A stretch of DNA of 64,000 nucleotides. Source: Rhyzopertha dominica. Its lineage: Eukaryota > Arthropoda > Insecta > Coleoptera > Bostrichidae. Below, piece after piece: positions 43,501-54,287 of this stretch. A program made the translations under genes and the position numbers. The DNA lies in the NCBI GenBank assembly GCA_025024175.1, contig QCXZ01000001.1, positions 21,142,001 through 21,206,000 of the forward strand, written 5' to 3'. The first letter of the stretch is position 1, and the number at the start of each line of letters is the position of its first letter. A model generated the notes under the pieces. It did not search any database. It was not told the origin of the DNA and saw only the letters and a list, made by a program, of their open reading frames with translations.

Positions 43501-45285
43501 GGAAGTTGATGAGGAGAAGGAAGAGAAGAAAGAGGACAAGAAGGTGGAAGACAAGAAAGCCGCCGCTTCCACATCTGCTGATGACAAAAAGGAGAAGAAG
43601 GACGAGAAGGAAGAGAAGAAGAAGGAACCGGAGCCATCTTTCGAGATCCTCAGCAATCCTGCTCGCATCCTACGTCAACAGCTGAAGGTCATCAACTTGA
43701 ACGATGGGAGCCAATATGTACCGGTCAAAGACCTTTCTATTGGTGGCATCATTATGGTTCGCAATCTGAAGCCAGGGGAAGAGGAACTTGTCGAGCCTGT
43801 TGCAGGTATATATGTATATATAATCATTTGCCTTTTTACCCATTGAGTGTAAGGTGTGCAGTTTCTCGGATTTACTGTCTTTGAGGTGTTCTATTTCCTT
43901 CCACTTAGTCCTGTCCTTTGCTAGCTACCACTTTAGTGTATTTTCTTCTAAAGTTTTTGTAATTGGCTCTATTTCCAGTTCTTTGCTGATTTTGTTGTTT
44001 CTTATTCTGTCCATTATAGTTACCCCTTTGATACGTCTTAAAATAGAAGATCATTAGGTAACCTTCGCCACCTTTAATTTGCTGTACCCTAATTTAAATT
44101 CGTTGACCTTATTGTGCAATTCCCAGAATATATCGTCTATCACATAAACTGTCTATGCTTGTTTTCTGCTCGTTATTTATATCCCTTGTCTTCATACTTA
44201 CCCACACCATTTCTCTAGCCTCTAGCGATGTTCTCAAATGCTATCTCTAAATCCAGGAATGTTAAATAGATTCCTTTTTCTCCGCCTACCTTTATGACTA
44301 TTTCTTTAATTATAAATATATAGTCCCACATGCTTCGCCCCCTTCTAAACCCACTTTGTGCTTTGTGTGATTATGTATGTATTATGTAATTCTCTTGATC
44401 TTGCTTCCGTCAGCCTTTCGTACACTTTTTCTACTGCGATTAAAATTGTAATTCCTCTGTAATTCCCACAATCTTTTGTGCCTCCTTTTTTGTGTACAGG
44501 TCCTTTAAACCATGCCATATTAAATATTTTTATTAGCATTTTCTCCATTCTGGTCACATACTTTTTAACATTTCTAGTACAATTTGGTGGTGCCCTGTTA
44601 TATTTCCTTTTTTATATTAAATATCTTTTATATCAATCGGATGTTCCTTTTGTACCCCTCTGTAACTCGTTTTTCTGTGCAACTTCTTTCACCTTCTGGG
44701 TTAACTAGCTTTTCAAAATATTTCCATCTATTCATTGTTTCATTGTCTTCTGTCAGTATTTCACCTAGCTTATTTTTTATCTGACTAGTGAAGACATGAA
44801 CCATAAATATATATATTTTTTTCTATTATTACATCCATCATTACAGTTTGTTTTGTTACGTTAATCTTGGCATTGCTTTTGTAATTCACTGCATGGGATT
44901 GAGTAAATTCTGGGTTTCAGTAAGAAATGATCGCTTTTAAGTAATACAACGTGAAAGACTTTAATAATAAATAGCAGAATAAGTGCAGAAAAATATGTAA
45001 AAATGACTGTGATTTCCTAATGTGTCCATTATTAACTTTTGGTAGGATGTTGTGTGAAAACCAAGGTTAAAAACGGTGTTACAAATCAAACATATTTGTG
45101 TGCTACTGGAATATTGCATTTAGTGTAATTTTGATTTCTATTTCATAAAATCGTAACAGGTATTTTGTTCTGTGTGTTTCTTTCGATGTTTACCATTTTT
45201 TCTTACCTTTTCAGCATGTGGACCGAAGGCAGAAGATGAAAAAGAGCCAGAACCACCAGAACCTTTTGAATGGAATGAAGACTAA
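40270..45285 (+). CDS. Rpn2: 26S proteasome non-ATPase subunit 1 (Rpn2/PSMD1), C-terminal four exons
   Basis: Four exons (40270-40592, 42110-42294, 43331-43805, 45215-45285) join in frame to about 353 codons plus stop. Rpn2 is a large scaffold in the base of the 19S regulatory particle. It binds the ATPase ring and the ubiquitin receptor Rpn13. The first exon carries the last proteasome/cyclosome repeats ([34 protein letters not shown]). Exon 2 has the C-terminal core ([20 protein letters not shown]). Exon 3 has YAYPAPLE, a Lys/Glu-rich linker and the SIGGIIM segment. The last exon ends [12 protein letters not shown], the type of acidic tail that docks Rpn13. The family is usually about 950-1000 residues, so the N-terminal roughly 600 are missing. 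The first exon begins with the third base of an Arg codon, so an upstream exon must exist. All introns are GT-AG. Confidence 0.97.
41334..41581 (-). CDS. Candidate two-exon antisense mini-gene inside Rpn2 intron
   Basis: On the minus strand, ATG at 41581-41579 opens 53 codons: [20 protein letters not shown], then a [16 protein letters not shown] stretch, ending AYFLGL. They run to a donor TTG|GTAAGA at 41423/41422. A 59-base intron (41422-41364) ends CTTTCAG, and the second exon starts at 41363 in phase 0, adding SKISSSATL and a stop at 41336-41334. The second exon is open much longer in another frame ([20 protein letters not shown]), so a frameshift or a different splice is possible. The intron length is typical of insects. 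I do not recognise the product. It might be a real nested gene, a decayed retrocopy or TE-derived. Confidence 0.35.
42110..42294 (+). CDS. Rpn2: Rpn2 exon b
   Basis: Acceptor TTGTTTGCAG (ends 42109) and donor AAG|GTATGT (42295). The first two bases complete Gly with the last base of exon a, then [19 protein letters not shown] to LNDQLK on a codon boundary. Confidence 0.95.
43331..43805 (+). CDS. Rpn2: Rpn2 exon c with Lys/Glu-rich linker
   Basis: Acceptor CTGTTTCAG (ends 43330); donor GCAG|GTATAT (43806). It begins [20 protein letters not shown] and contains a long charged KEKE-type segment (about 43460-43635, with [15 protein letters not shown]). Such segments are disordered and typical of this subunit. 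It ends EELVEPVA plus one base. Because the linker is GAAG-rich, several other frames are open; these are shadows. Confidence 0.96.
43860..44800 (-). pseudogene. LINE reverse-transcriptase fragment, antisense in Rpn2 intron
   Basis: Minus strand, about 44557-43880. [20 protein letters not shown] matches the LINE RT motif 'P--KKG---DC-NYRGI-LL'. It is followed by [15 protein letters not shown], an IITQ-KWV piece of the 'QSGFRKGRS' motif, and near 44045-43980 [18 protein letters not shown] then [18 protein letters not shown]. That is the usual 'R-DRIRN--I---L-VEPL---I----LRWFGH' C-terminal region of jockey/CR1-like or RTE-like elements. Frame changes and a collapsed central palm (YADD-type motif not seen) show a deleted, dead copy. 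It is antisense to the gene and does not disturb the splice sites. Confidence 0.75.
45215..45285 (+). CDS. Rpn2: Rpn2 last exon and stop
   Basis: Acceptor ACCTTTTCAG (ends 45214). It completes Ala and reads [22 protein letters not shown], then TAA at 45283-45285. Confidence 0.95.
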
Positions 45286-45560
45286 GAGGCCAGTTTCATA
45301 ATATTTAATGTTACTTATTCCATGTAATGTCAATGTATGCTTAACTTATGTCAGCTGCTATTATAGCTAGTAATGAATGTATCGATGTATTGATTAAAGG
45401 AATTAAAAATGAATGGTATTTTTTTACAAAAACTGTGGCCAATGATTTATGTCAATGAAAAGAAGAAATTATTTGTTCAATTGTCCATGTGAAACTGGTA
45501 GGAAACATGAAATTAAATGATAAAAATAAAACATTTAATTTTGTATCTGACAGTGAAAAA
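45286..45560 (+). terminator. Rpn2 3' UTR and polyadenylation region
   Basis: After the stop, the plus strand carries ATTAAA-type hexamers (near 45391) and the canonical AATAAA at 45525-45530. A second AATAAA occurs near 45658. The cleavage site is inferred, probably around 45545. Confidence 0.55.
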
Positions 45561-46239
45561 ATATTTGTCGAATTCCATTAGAAGTAATCAAATTATTTGT
45601 ATTAAACGAGCAAAATACATTCTTCATTTAGAAATAAGCCATGTTTTGGGCTCTGAAAAATAAAATCTTAATGGCTCTACCTCTCACTAATTTATTTCGA
45701 TTTCACCTTTCACGCATTCAATCAACAATTTTGTGCTGAAAACATGGGTAATAAAAAAGCTGTGACGCAAGAAAAATCTGTCCCATTTTTATTAATCACA
45801 AATGATAAAGTTACATTTCGCCTCAATACCAGTATTAATAATTTTATTACTGGGATCAATAATAAATCTGCTGCTGGGTATGCAACCAACATAGCACCGT
45901 TTCATTATAATTGCCGTTAGAGGACACTAGCAGTCTATTGGAGAATTACAATATTTAAAAAACAAAAACCGTGGCCAATTTGTGTCATAATATGGATCAA
46001 TCTGATGCAGGTAGCAGTATGTTTTGTCTCTTTATGGCGGAAAAACAATTTAATTTCCACTCATTTTGCTCGAAAACTTCTTTTATATATCATAATCCTA
46101 ATGGACGACTGTTGGCCTCTAGCGGCCGTAATACAAAACAGGCAATGCTGGTTACATATCCAACAGTGGTTTTATTACCGATTTCAGTATATCATTGCCT
46201 TATAAAAGCAAGAAACTTTTACAATTACACATTTACGAA
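45561..46239. other. Non-coding flank of Rpn2
   Basis: AT-rich. The phrase AAAAACCGTGGCCAATTTGTGTCA near 45964 echoes AAAAACTGTGGCCAATGATTTATGTCA at 45427 in the 3' UTR, a short direct repeat. No gene seen. Confidence 0.4.
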
Positions 46240-47000
46240 CAAAAAATAATTTCCCGAATGTCTGAATGTATTTTCGGATTCTGGAGTGCAAAGTACATCG
46301 GTATGGTGATTTTAAGCTCCAAGCTGCGATTTTCGAAGATAAAACAAAATATAAAATATTATTTACTTGCATTTCGATTATTAGCATTCAACGTACGACG
46401 TATAGCTGTGGTAGAATTATCTGACCTAACACATCTTGAAAATCGATTTATGATATCTGCTCTGATAACAAAAAACAACAAAAACGTAAAGAATATTTAA
46501 ACATGAATAAATGAAATCTTAAATTTTGATGATACAGCCAAAGTATGATATGTTTAGTATCAAGCTGGTGTAAAAATTTCTAATATAACTTATTCCGAAA
46601 ACTGATTTTAGAAATCCGCTTTGATAATAGAGAATATAACAAAAACGCAAACTGGTCCCTCCGCATCAATAATTGAAATATTAAAATTTCGTTTCTCATT
46701 GTTTTTTTACTCTTATTTCGATTATTAGCAGCCAAACCATAAATGTTTAGTATCGTACTAATATCTGCTTAGATAATGGAGGACATGGCAAAAACGTAAA
46801 GCAGTATCTAAACATCAATAATTAATAAAATCTTAAAACTTTTGTTGATTAACGGCCAAACTATGACTAAATTGTCTAATGTAACATATTCTTAAACCCG
46901 ATTTCAGATATCTGCTTTAATAAGAGAGAAAATGACAAAAACGCAGGGTGGTCCTTCAGCATCAAAATTTGAAATATTCAAATTTCCCCTTTTCTATTTC
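46240..47000 (+). repeat. Diverged tandem repeat, about 150-bp unit
   Basis: Four units are recognisable from the anchor ATCTGCTTTGATAA...GACAAAAACG, at about 46455, 46613, 46763 and 46910 (spacings about 158, 150 and 147). Each unit also has CGATTATTAGCA, CATGATATGTTTAGTATC-type and TCAATAATTGAAATATTAAA parts. A further unit lies alone at 51240-51400 and the leading CATCGGTAT part recurs at 50890 and 53430. The overlapping 101-residue frame is not conserved between units, so coding is unlikely. Confidence 0.7.
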
Positions 47001-50000
47001 TGCTGCTTTTCCCAAGCCAGGAATTTTTTGTACACTCAGAGGAATTAAATTATCTTTGAGCCATTCTAGAGAACTTCCGGAGTGATACATGTGGAACACT
47101 CACTATTAATGAGATAATTCGTCTTGGTAAGTTGTCATCTTGTAGGTGACTCGCAAACTAATCATGTAAGTTCACGTTTATCTTACATCCCTAAATTTCA
47201 GATAAACATGTCTTGTCCCTCTTTAGCTGTGTTGCAGCTTATCTGTATGATGCAGGCATGGACTAGCAAACAAAATTTACCACGATTAGGGTTGCCACCT
47301 ATCTTCTCTGAGAAAAGCAGTCCTTTTTTGACCAAAATGAGCTTGTAACTTTTTTAGCATCCAATTGTACTTTCTATAAATTAATATTGTGCCAATGTCG
47401 CGGATATACAGATATTAGATATTTTATTTTTCCCAAAATAGTCAATCTGCCCATGCAAAGAATGTTTGATGTGCTTCAATTTTAAAGACAATTGCTAATT
47501 ATTTTATAAATCAGCAATTGATATAAACAGATTTTGTATATATCTTGGAATTCCTGATGAATCAGGTTATAAATATCCATAAAAAAAATGTTTTAATTCT
47601 TGTAAGAATAAGTATTTTTGGTTATCTAACAACTAAATAACAACATTTCTGGACTTGCATTAATTGAGCAATCAGATTGATTAGCAAAACTATCTCAAAT
47701 ATTCTGTATTACAAATTATGCACAGTGAGTAAATAATAAAAACTAAAAACTGAGTGTAAATAGCAAAATGTCAAAACTCAATAGATATTTTTAAATTTAT
47801 TAGGTCAGGTAATACTTAAAATTATACTATAACATAAATTGCATGTCATTACCGCGTCAATGAATATGACCATAAAGTTGTGTTTGTGTAAATGGTACTT
47901 ATTCTTCTAATTTTCTATCTATTTTGATACAATGTGGCAGATTTTTAATGCAAGAAAAATACATCTTATTACAGACAATAAAAAGTACTGAAAGTAATTG
48001 TGCTTTCTTAGTAATTAGGATTAATAAAATCCGTCAGATTCTGTTTAACATTTTATTACCTGCCACATGTATTGAACAAACAATTTTATGTTAATGAGTG
48101 AAAGCAATAATGTTTGTACATATATGTGAATTAATATCTATTTAATTTTTTCTTTATTGGCTCATTAAAAGATATTCATTTGCTATTTAAACAGAGGACG
48201 CCAGTGATCCAAATATTTACAAGTTTAAACTTCAGGCCAACTCTGGATCACAAACGTGTAGGCTTAAGAAGGGAAACCTGCAATTACATTTGTCTTACAG
48301 AAGCTTCACCTTGTTCTCCCTGCTCGTTGTCCATAACAACGTTACAAAAAAAATTGTTTTCGTTTGGAAAATTGGACGGTCGGCAGTCTGAAACACACAA
48401 ATGTTACTAAACATTTTATATGTCCTAGAATTACAGTTAATATTAAGTACAAAACATTAGACAAAGAAAAACTTACCATACAGTCTATTTAGCTTGTTCA
48501 AAAGTAATCTTAGAACCACTGTAATATTTAGCATTACCATTCAGAACAAAACAAAACATCGGTGTCTGGCTGAGCCACCTCTGTTAGTGCAGATATCATG
48601 ACTTTGGAGACAGTGCTAGTGATACACCAAGGCGCCACTGAAAGTCCATCGCGACAAAGGAACTTCANGCTTTGAAAAGACTGAATGTACTTAATCTATA
48701 ATTTTCTTCATTAGCTTGTAGAAGTAGTTGCCAGTGATTTGGATAAATTCAACTAAACTAAATTAAATTAAGAAATAATTGAATATAACTAATATATAAG
48801 CAAATTAATAAAACCTACGCCTGCTGTTGTTTCACGGGTATACATTGCTATCTATACCAGGCATTCTCACTGTTTGATATTCTAGTCTAGAACAAAATGA
48901 GCAGTTGTCCAGGGTCAAGTTTTAATGTAACTGTGAATTCCATAGTATTTCATTTAGCTGTACAGAGATCAGCAGATATTTATGTAATGTACAGGTGTGT
49001 AAAGTAAACAAAATACCAAAGAACCTGTAAACACAAAAAAGTGTAATTCTATTAAATAGTGCAAACGATATAAGCGAATTAAAAATATTGAGTGTGGAGC
49101 AAAATATCTTGATGTTGACTCTAGCAGTCATACTTTTATATTTTTTATCTAACTTTGCGCGAAAAAAGAATTCAACCCTTACTTTTTAACTACTTCAAGC
49201 ATAGCTTTGAAGTGACAATTAGAATATGAATATGCTGTAAGCGAACATTTCTTCCGGAAAAGACAAATACTACAAACTTCTCCACAAGACTTTACCCAAA
49301 GGTGAAGAATTGTAGAACCGAATTCTTCAAGAAATTCTTCTAATTTCGGAAAATAGGAATTTTTTAAACATTCAGTTATAATACGATTTTTCATGGTTAA
49401 AAATGATTTTGCACTATACACGTACGAGTACGTAGCTGCAAAAGAATGATGTACGGCAATTAAAGACCGATTGATAACTAACTTTAATTACAAAAAAAAA
49501 AACATGTAACTAACCATAACTCTATCAATATTGCAAACTTTTCACTAATGAAAGTAAATGAAAAATGGGTAAAATGCGATTTTCACTTTACAAAAATTCG
49601 ATCGTCAACGTAGTTCATATAGATTTAGATAATTTTAAAGAGGTATTGTTAATAATTTTAAGTAGTAAAGAATGATAAGGAAATGTTTAGAGCAGGTCTA
49701 ATAACAAATAATATAAATTTAAATTTAGTTAGGAATCCTAAACTCGTATTTATTTGTTGTANTTTGCATGTTTCATTATATTAAATAACGAACTATAGGT
49801 TTTGCTTCAAATTAGTGTCTGCCAGAATAGTAGCTCAAATGGTATCATCCGTTCAAATTTCAACCCTGACAAGTTACATTTTATTAACTTTTCTTTCGTG
49901 CTTTTTTGTTTTGCTAAAATATGGTAACCCTAATCACGATTACAAGCGTAAGCCAACCACAGACAGTGGCAAGATTTATAATAGAGATGTTTTGAAAATC

Positions 50001-50549
50001 ACAAACTTGTTAGGACGTTTAATAAACGTTTTAATTGTATTTTTTTTGGTCGGGTTGTTGAGATATCCATAAAATGCTATGTAAGTGGAAAGAAACGTCG
50101 GCAATAATAACATTAATTTCGTAAGTCCTCTTGCTCATAAAAAGTTCGTCGTTTGCTAGAAATTATTTGGTATAGGAAATACTTCCATTTTGTTTACTTA
50201 ATAGTTTCTCATAATGGACGTTTGATATAAGCATGACGATAACAACTTCCATATTTAAAAAAACTAATTGTTCAATAATCAAATGTAAGTGTTCAAACTG
50301 TTTTAACAATGCATAGCATATGATAGAACCACCTTCTTTTTTTATTTTCGAGGTATCAATGTAAAACTACGAAAAAGGGAATTAGGAATTATTTTCGTCC
50401 TGTAACTTCTAAATTTGTGATGCAATTGTAATTTGTTTTATATGAAAAGATTTAAAATTTGGCTCCTTTTCACGCTCTGTACCCAAAAAAATCCGATTGA
50501 CAATAATAGTTTTATCCGCGCATACTAACGTGTAAACCCGGCGCTTCCA
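47001..50549. other. Long AT-rich stretch, nothing recognised
   Basis: No gene, RNA or repeat family could be supported. Frames such as 47124-47348, 48180-48410, 49179-49421 (minus) and 49815-50072 look like chance frames in AT-rich DNA. Confidence 0.4.
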
Positions 50550-51420
50550 CCAAAATTCACCAAAAATAATTTTCACCTCTAATTAGGACAAATGTCGGTT
50601 TCTTGAATAATTTCGACGTCCCGAGGCGAAATCTGATTGGTTGGTTGGTTGGTAGATGCAGCGATTCGCTTTGGAAGTGGTCCAAATTAGGTTGCAGGTT
50701 AGTAAACTTCTACCGTTCTACTTTAAAAAATCGTAAAAAAATAACGGTTAGTCTTAGCGACCCGCGGATAAAAGAATAATTGGAAAGAACGTTCTCTGCT
50801 CGGGTGGCGATTTTTAAAGAACTGCCTCGACAAAAAATTCAATAAAAATTCCCCGAACTCATTTCTGAGGATGGTTTTGTATATATCAGCTCAAAATACA
50901 TCGGTATCTTGAGTTTTGAGCTCTAAAGCGGAATCATCGAATCGAGAGCGGCCAAACACTCTTATCAGGGTAAAAATCCAGAGAAAAGATTGGTCGCTTA
51001 GATGCACCGGTTCGTTCTGGGAGTGGTCAAAGCTAGATCACATAATAGTAAAAATTCAGTGAAATTTCTTTTGTTTCCGAATCCACCGAGCTTCCGTTTC
51101 TCTACTAATTTTAACCTCCTAGATAGAAATCTGGCATCAGTTCTACTTTAAAACATCATGCCCACCGTAAGATGCAGGCTTTGTAGACAAAAAAAGAATG
51201 GAAACAAATCCACAACACTCCTAGTTCATTTTTGGATTCAGTAGTTCAATATTTTGAACTAGGTATCTTGAGTTTCGATGATTAGCAGCAAAATATGACA
51301 TGTTTAGTATCAACATGGGGTAGAATTGTCTGATAACAAACCCTGAAGATAAATTTTAGATATCTGCTTTGATAAAGAAGGATATGACAAAAACGCAAGG
51401 GTCAGAAGTGAACTAGAACA
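50550..51420 (+). repeat. Diverged repeat family, first cluster
   Basis: Related segments include GATTCGCTTTGGAAGTGGTC (about 50662), GGTTCGTTCTGGGAGTGGTC (about 51010) and, at 53250, GGTTCGCTTTGGAAGTTGTC, each in similar context. ACATCGGTATCTTGAGTTTT (50897) parallels 46297 and 53432. At 51240-51400 there is one full unit of the 46.2-47.0 kb tandem. A GGTT microsatellite lies at about 50638-50653. This is probably one long composite element family. Confidence 0.6.
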
Positions 51421-51647
51421 GAGCTTCGACAGTTTAACAAACCTTGAATTGCATCCCCTCTACTGCCATGACGTCACACTAGCAGCCTAACGATATGAGC
51501 AAAGTTTTAAGGAATAGTATGCAATTTATTAAAGAAATTAGGGATTTGCTGTGTATTTCAGAAACATTTAGCAATTCGTCGTCGCTCTCTTAATTTTTCG
51601 AGAGTGCACGACTGTTAATTTGACGAAACCAAACTGGCATTAATAAC

Positions 51648-52446
51648 TGCGGATCTGGGGGGGGGAGGTAGGCTAAGGGGCTCAAGACCCCCACCCTTGA
51701 CAAATCTCAAACTTAATATTATCTTTCTTTCTCAGTACAACATTACAACTACAGTATAATCTTTATCACCTATCTTTATTTGATCCACTAGTAGGTGTAG
51801 TATTTTTCAACTTTATATTTCTATAAGAAGGCATCAAGTTTTTAAACCGCGCGCCAAAGACATACAGCGCGTGCGCTCTCTCCTCGGTAGCGCGTGCTCN
51901 TGCTCGTGCTGTCGCTGTCCCGTCGTTTCAACCTTTCAACTGACCAGTTATTTATTAATTGCGATCGCAGTGTGCTTTTGTTTGTTTTTGTAAAATGTGG
52001 ATTAAAATGACATCTAAACGTAAACAAGATCTTCATTCGTTTGTTTTACTGAAAAAAAAGAAAGAAGAGAACAAGTCGAGCGAAAATAAACCAATATCAC
52101 CTAGAAACAATGTCGGCGGCTTATCATCGTTGCGTTGGCTCAGTTATTTCGGTAGGTACATCCTCTGGGTGTGGACTCTCCTACTCTGTCGTACAAGGGA
52201 CAGCGTGAGGTAAGTAATATCCAATTACCTACCATTTAAACCAATCTTCGGTTTATTTTAGTCTGAACTTCTTTAAACTAGATTTCTATGTGCGCGCTCT
52301 AACCTCCGTGAAAAATCAATTTTTAAGGACGAACGAGTTGTTTTACGGCAAACTTCAAAGAGACATTAAAGATTACAAAACTGTATTAGTTTTGTCTAAA
52401 AATCCACAGACCTAGAAGTGCTATTAAAAAGGTGGATCCGTCACTG
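51648..52446 (+). mobile_element. hAT-like element, internally deleted, with N-terminal exon
   Basis: Left edge CTGCGGATCTGGGGGGGG (51648) and right edge, as reverse complement, CAGTGACGGATCCACC (52446-52431) share the 'CAG-G-CGGATC' type of terminal inverted repeat. A subterminal G-run and C-run (GGGG, CCCCC) lie inside the left end. A transposase-like first exon (51995-52209) follows a GC-rich leader. An 8-bp target duplication could not be confirmed. The span of about 800 bp is too short for an autonomous element. Confidence 0.45.
51995..52209 (+). CDS. Putative N-terminal exon of a hAT/ZMYM-like transposase
   Basis: ATG at 51995, with a second in-frame ATG at 52007. It starts MWIKMTSKRKQDLHSFVLLK, then KKKEENKSSENKPIS, a 'SKRKQ-L-SF--KK' style N-terminus common in hAT-type and zinc-finger MYM-type transposases. 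The frame meets a stop at 52211-52213, directly over a strong donor (GTGAG|GTAAGT, 52210), so it may have been the first exon of a spliced gene. No downstream catalytic sequence remains within the element. Confidence 0.4.
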
Positions 52447-53194
52447 AATAACTGACATAATAATTTGTCTAAAATTATTGCCAATTTAATCGAGTCAAAT
52501 TTTGGAGCACTGCACTCGAGAGAAATTGAGACGATGTAAATAATCTCCAATTTATCAAGAACGAGTTGTATTCGTTAAGATTACTTCCTGAATCAAATTT
52601 TAGAATGGATTGTTGATCTTTTCGTCAGATAGGTTACTAAAATCTTTTTGACTGTGACATTTTTATTTATTTGACACAATGAAAAGGACATGATAGTGTA
52701 CTTGATTTGAGGTACATATTGAAATAGTCGATTTTGATATTCGATTTGTAATAGTCGCGGGTAATATCCCTAAAGCATCAATTTTTTTCAGAAAAATTCT
52801 GATAAACGAGTTTCTATTGTATTTGTTTAACAATTTAATAGCATAAGCTCTAATGGTTTTAAAAATCCGAGTCGAAGATAAGGATTTTTCAACTAGCGCT
52901 AATGCTATTTGTTAAACAAATGTATTAGAAACGAGATTTTTCGAATAGGGATATTTGGTAAGATTATTTCCTGAGTTAGATAAAATTAACATTTTTATGT
53001 AACAATATTAATTTTATTTAAAACAAATATTGTTTTTTTATTGTCTTATCAATTATGGAAAAGAACAATAATAATTTTTTACTTGTCAAACCTGGACGAT
53101 ATTTATCCGATTTCTTTTTCGGGCAAAAATTGCTGACAGCTTCTAAACAAAATCCTTGAGAACTGAAGAAAATCCTGAGTACTTATACCGTTAG
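52447..53194. other. AT-rich DNA, nothing recognised
   Basis: An internal echo (TTCTATTGTATTTGTTTAAC at about 52811 against its approximate reverse complement near 52905) hints at a foldback, but no gene is present. Confidence 0.35.
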
Positions 53195-53470
53195 GGCGAA
53201 CAAAATTTTCACCCCCAATTCGACCAAACGTCGATTTCGCTGGTCGCTAGGTGCATCGGTTCGCTTTGGAAGTTGTCCAAATCAGTTCTCAGAATAATAA
53301 AGTTCTACTGGCGACCTGCGGTCAAAAAAAATCCGTTTAGTTATATGCTGAGGTAGTGATATGTGTGGTGGTATTTGTCATCAGAAAGTTCTAGCCCATT
53401 ACCGACTAGATTTTTGAATTTTGGAATTCGAAATGTATCGGTATGCCGATTTTTGCCATTCTCAAACTCG
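53195..53470 (+). repeat. Diverged repeat family, second cluster
   Basis: Matches 50560-50770 (AAAATTTTCACC, CGTCGATTTCGCTGGTCGC, GCATCGGTTCGCTTTGGAAG, TTCTAC) and then 50850-50930 (ATGTATCGGTATGCCGATTTT). Same order and orientation as the first cluster. Confidence 0.6.
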
Positions 53471-54136
53471 CGAGGGAAAAGTGGATGTCACAACATTTAT
53501 TTCCATCTCATACATATTTGGGCCTAAACTTTTAAGTTAATTTGAAATGGTTTCTTATAGGCATACTTATAACGAGTATTAGAAAAAAAATACTAATTCT
53601 ATTCACATTTAAAGTAGTTTTCAATTCTTTATTGCAACTGCTGTATGTTATGGGCTTAATCAAATAGTAAACGTTTTAGCTAAACTATACAAGTAATTAC
53701 ACCTAAAAACACCTAAAAACGTTTGGTTGCAAGTATTGACAAATGATTGTATAACAGTTGCCAAGGCCTACTTCGTTTGTTACAAGAAGGTACTTGGTTT
53801 GCAAAAATAATACATAATAGCAAATATCTTCAAATTATTAAAGATAGATTTAAACCCAAATACACTTTAATAAAGAGAAAGGTCAAATTTAGCACATATC
53901 GGTATAAAATTAAATATACCATTCTATTATAAAAAAACAAGTTATCCATGATAGTGGTTTAAAAATTTGTCATTTCCAATTTTTTATTACAGCTGTCCTT
54001 ATTTAGTCCTTTGTTACTTTCCGAGATGTAATTTTTTCGAATATACTGCAAACGTCAAATAAAACCTGAAACGGCGCGTGATAGATCATACGTATTAACA
54101 AATTCGCTTTGAAATTTACTGATGTAAAATAAATAT
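53471..54136. other. AT-rich DNA, nothing recognised
   Basis: No supported feature. Confidence 0.4.
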
Positions 54137-54287
54137 ACAGGATGTTCCATTAAAAAAAAAACTAGTGGCAACTCCCAGGAAAAATGAGTAACCTATACTA
54201 TATAAATATTTTCTGAGTACGCACAGGAAAAATAATAAAACTATATCTATAGTTTATATTTATTTCGTCTTAGGTGAGACACCCTGT
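54137..54287. mobile_element. Small MITE-like element with 'ACAGG' ends
   Basis: Begins ACAGGATGTTCCATTAAAAA and ends GGTGAGACACCCTGT, whose reverse complement is ACAGGGTGTCTCACC. The two ends are imperfect inverted repeats around about 150 bp of AT-rich DNA. A similar end (ACAGGGTGTCTCATTTTCG) stands at about 27995. It could equally be two facing LINE/SINE termini. Confidence 0.45.

Noticed and set aside
43190..43685. Minus- and plus-strand frames overlapping Rpn2 exon c
   Set aside because: They arise from the GAAG-rich Lys/Glu linker, which is stop-poor in several frames.
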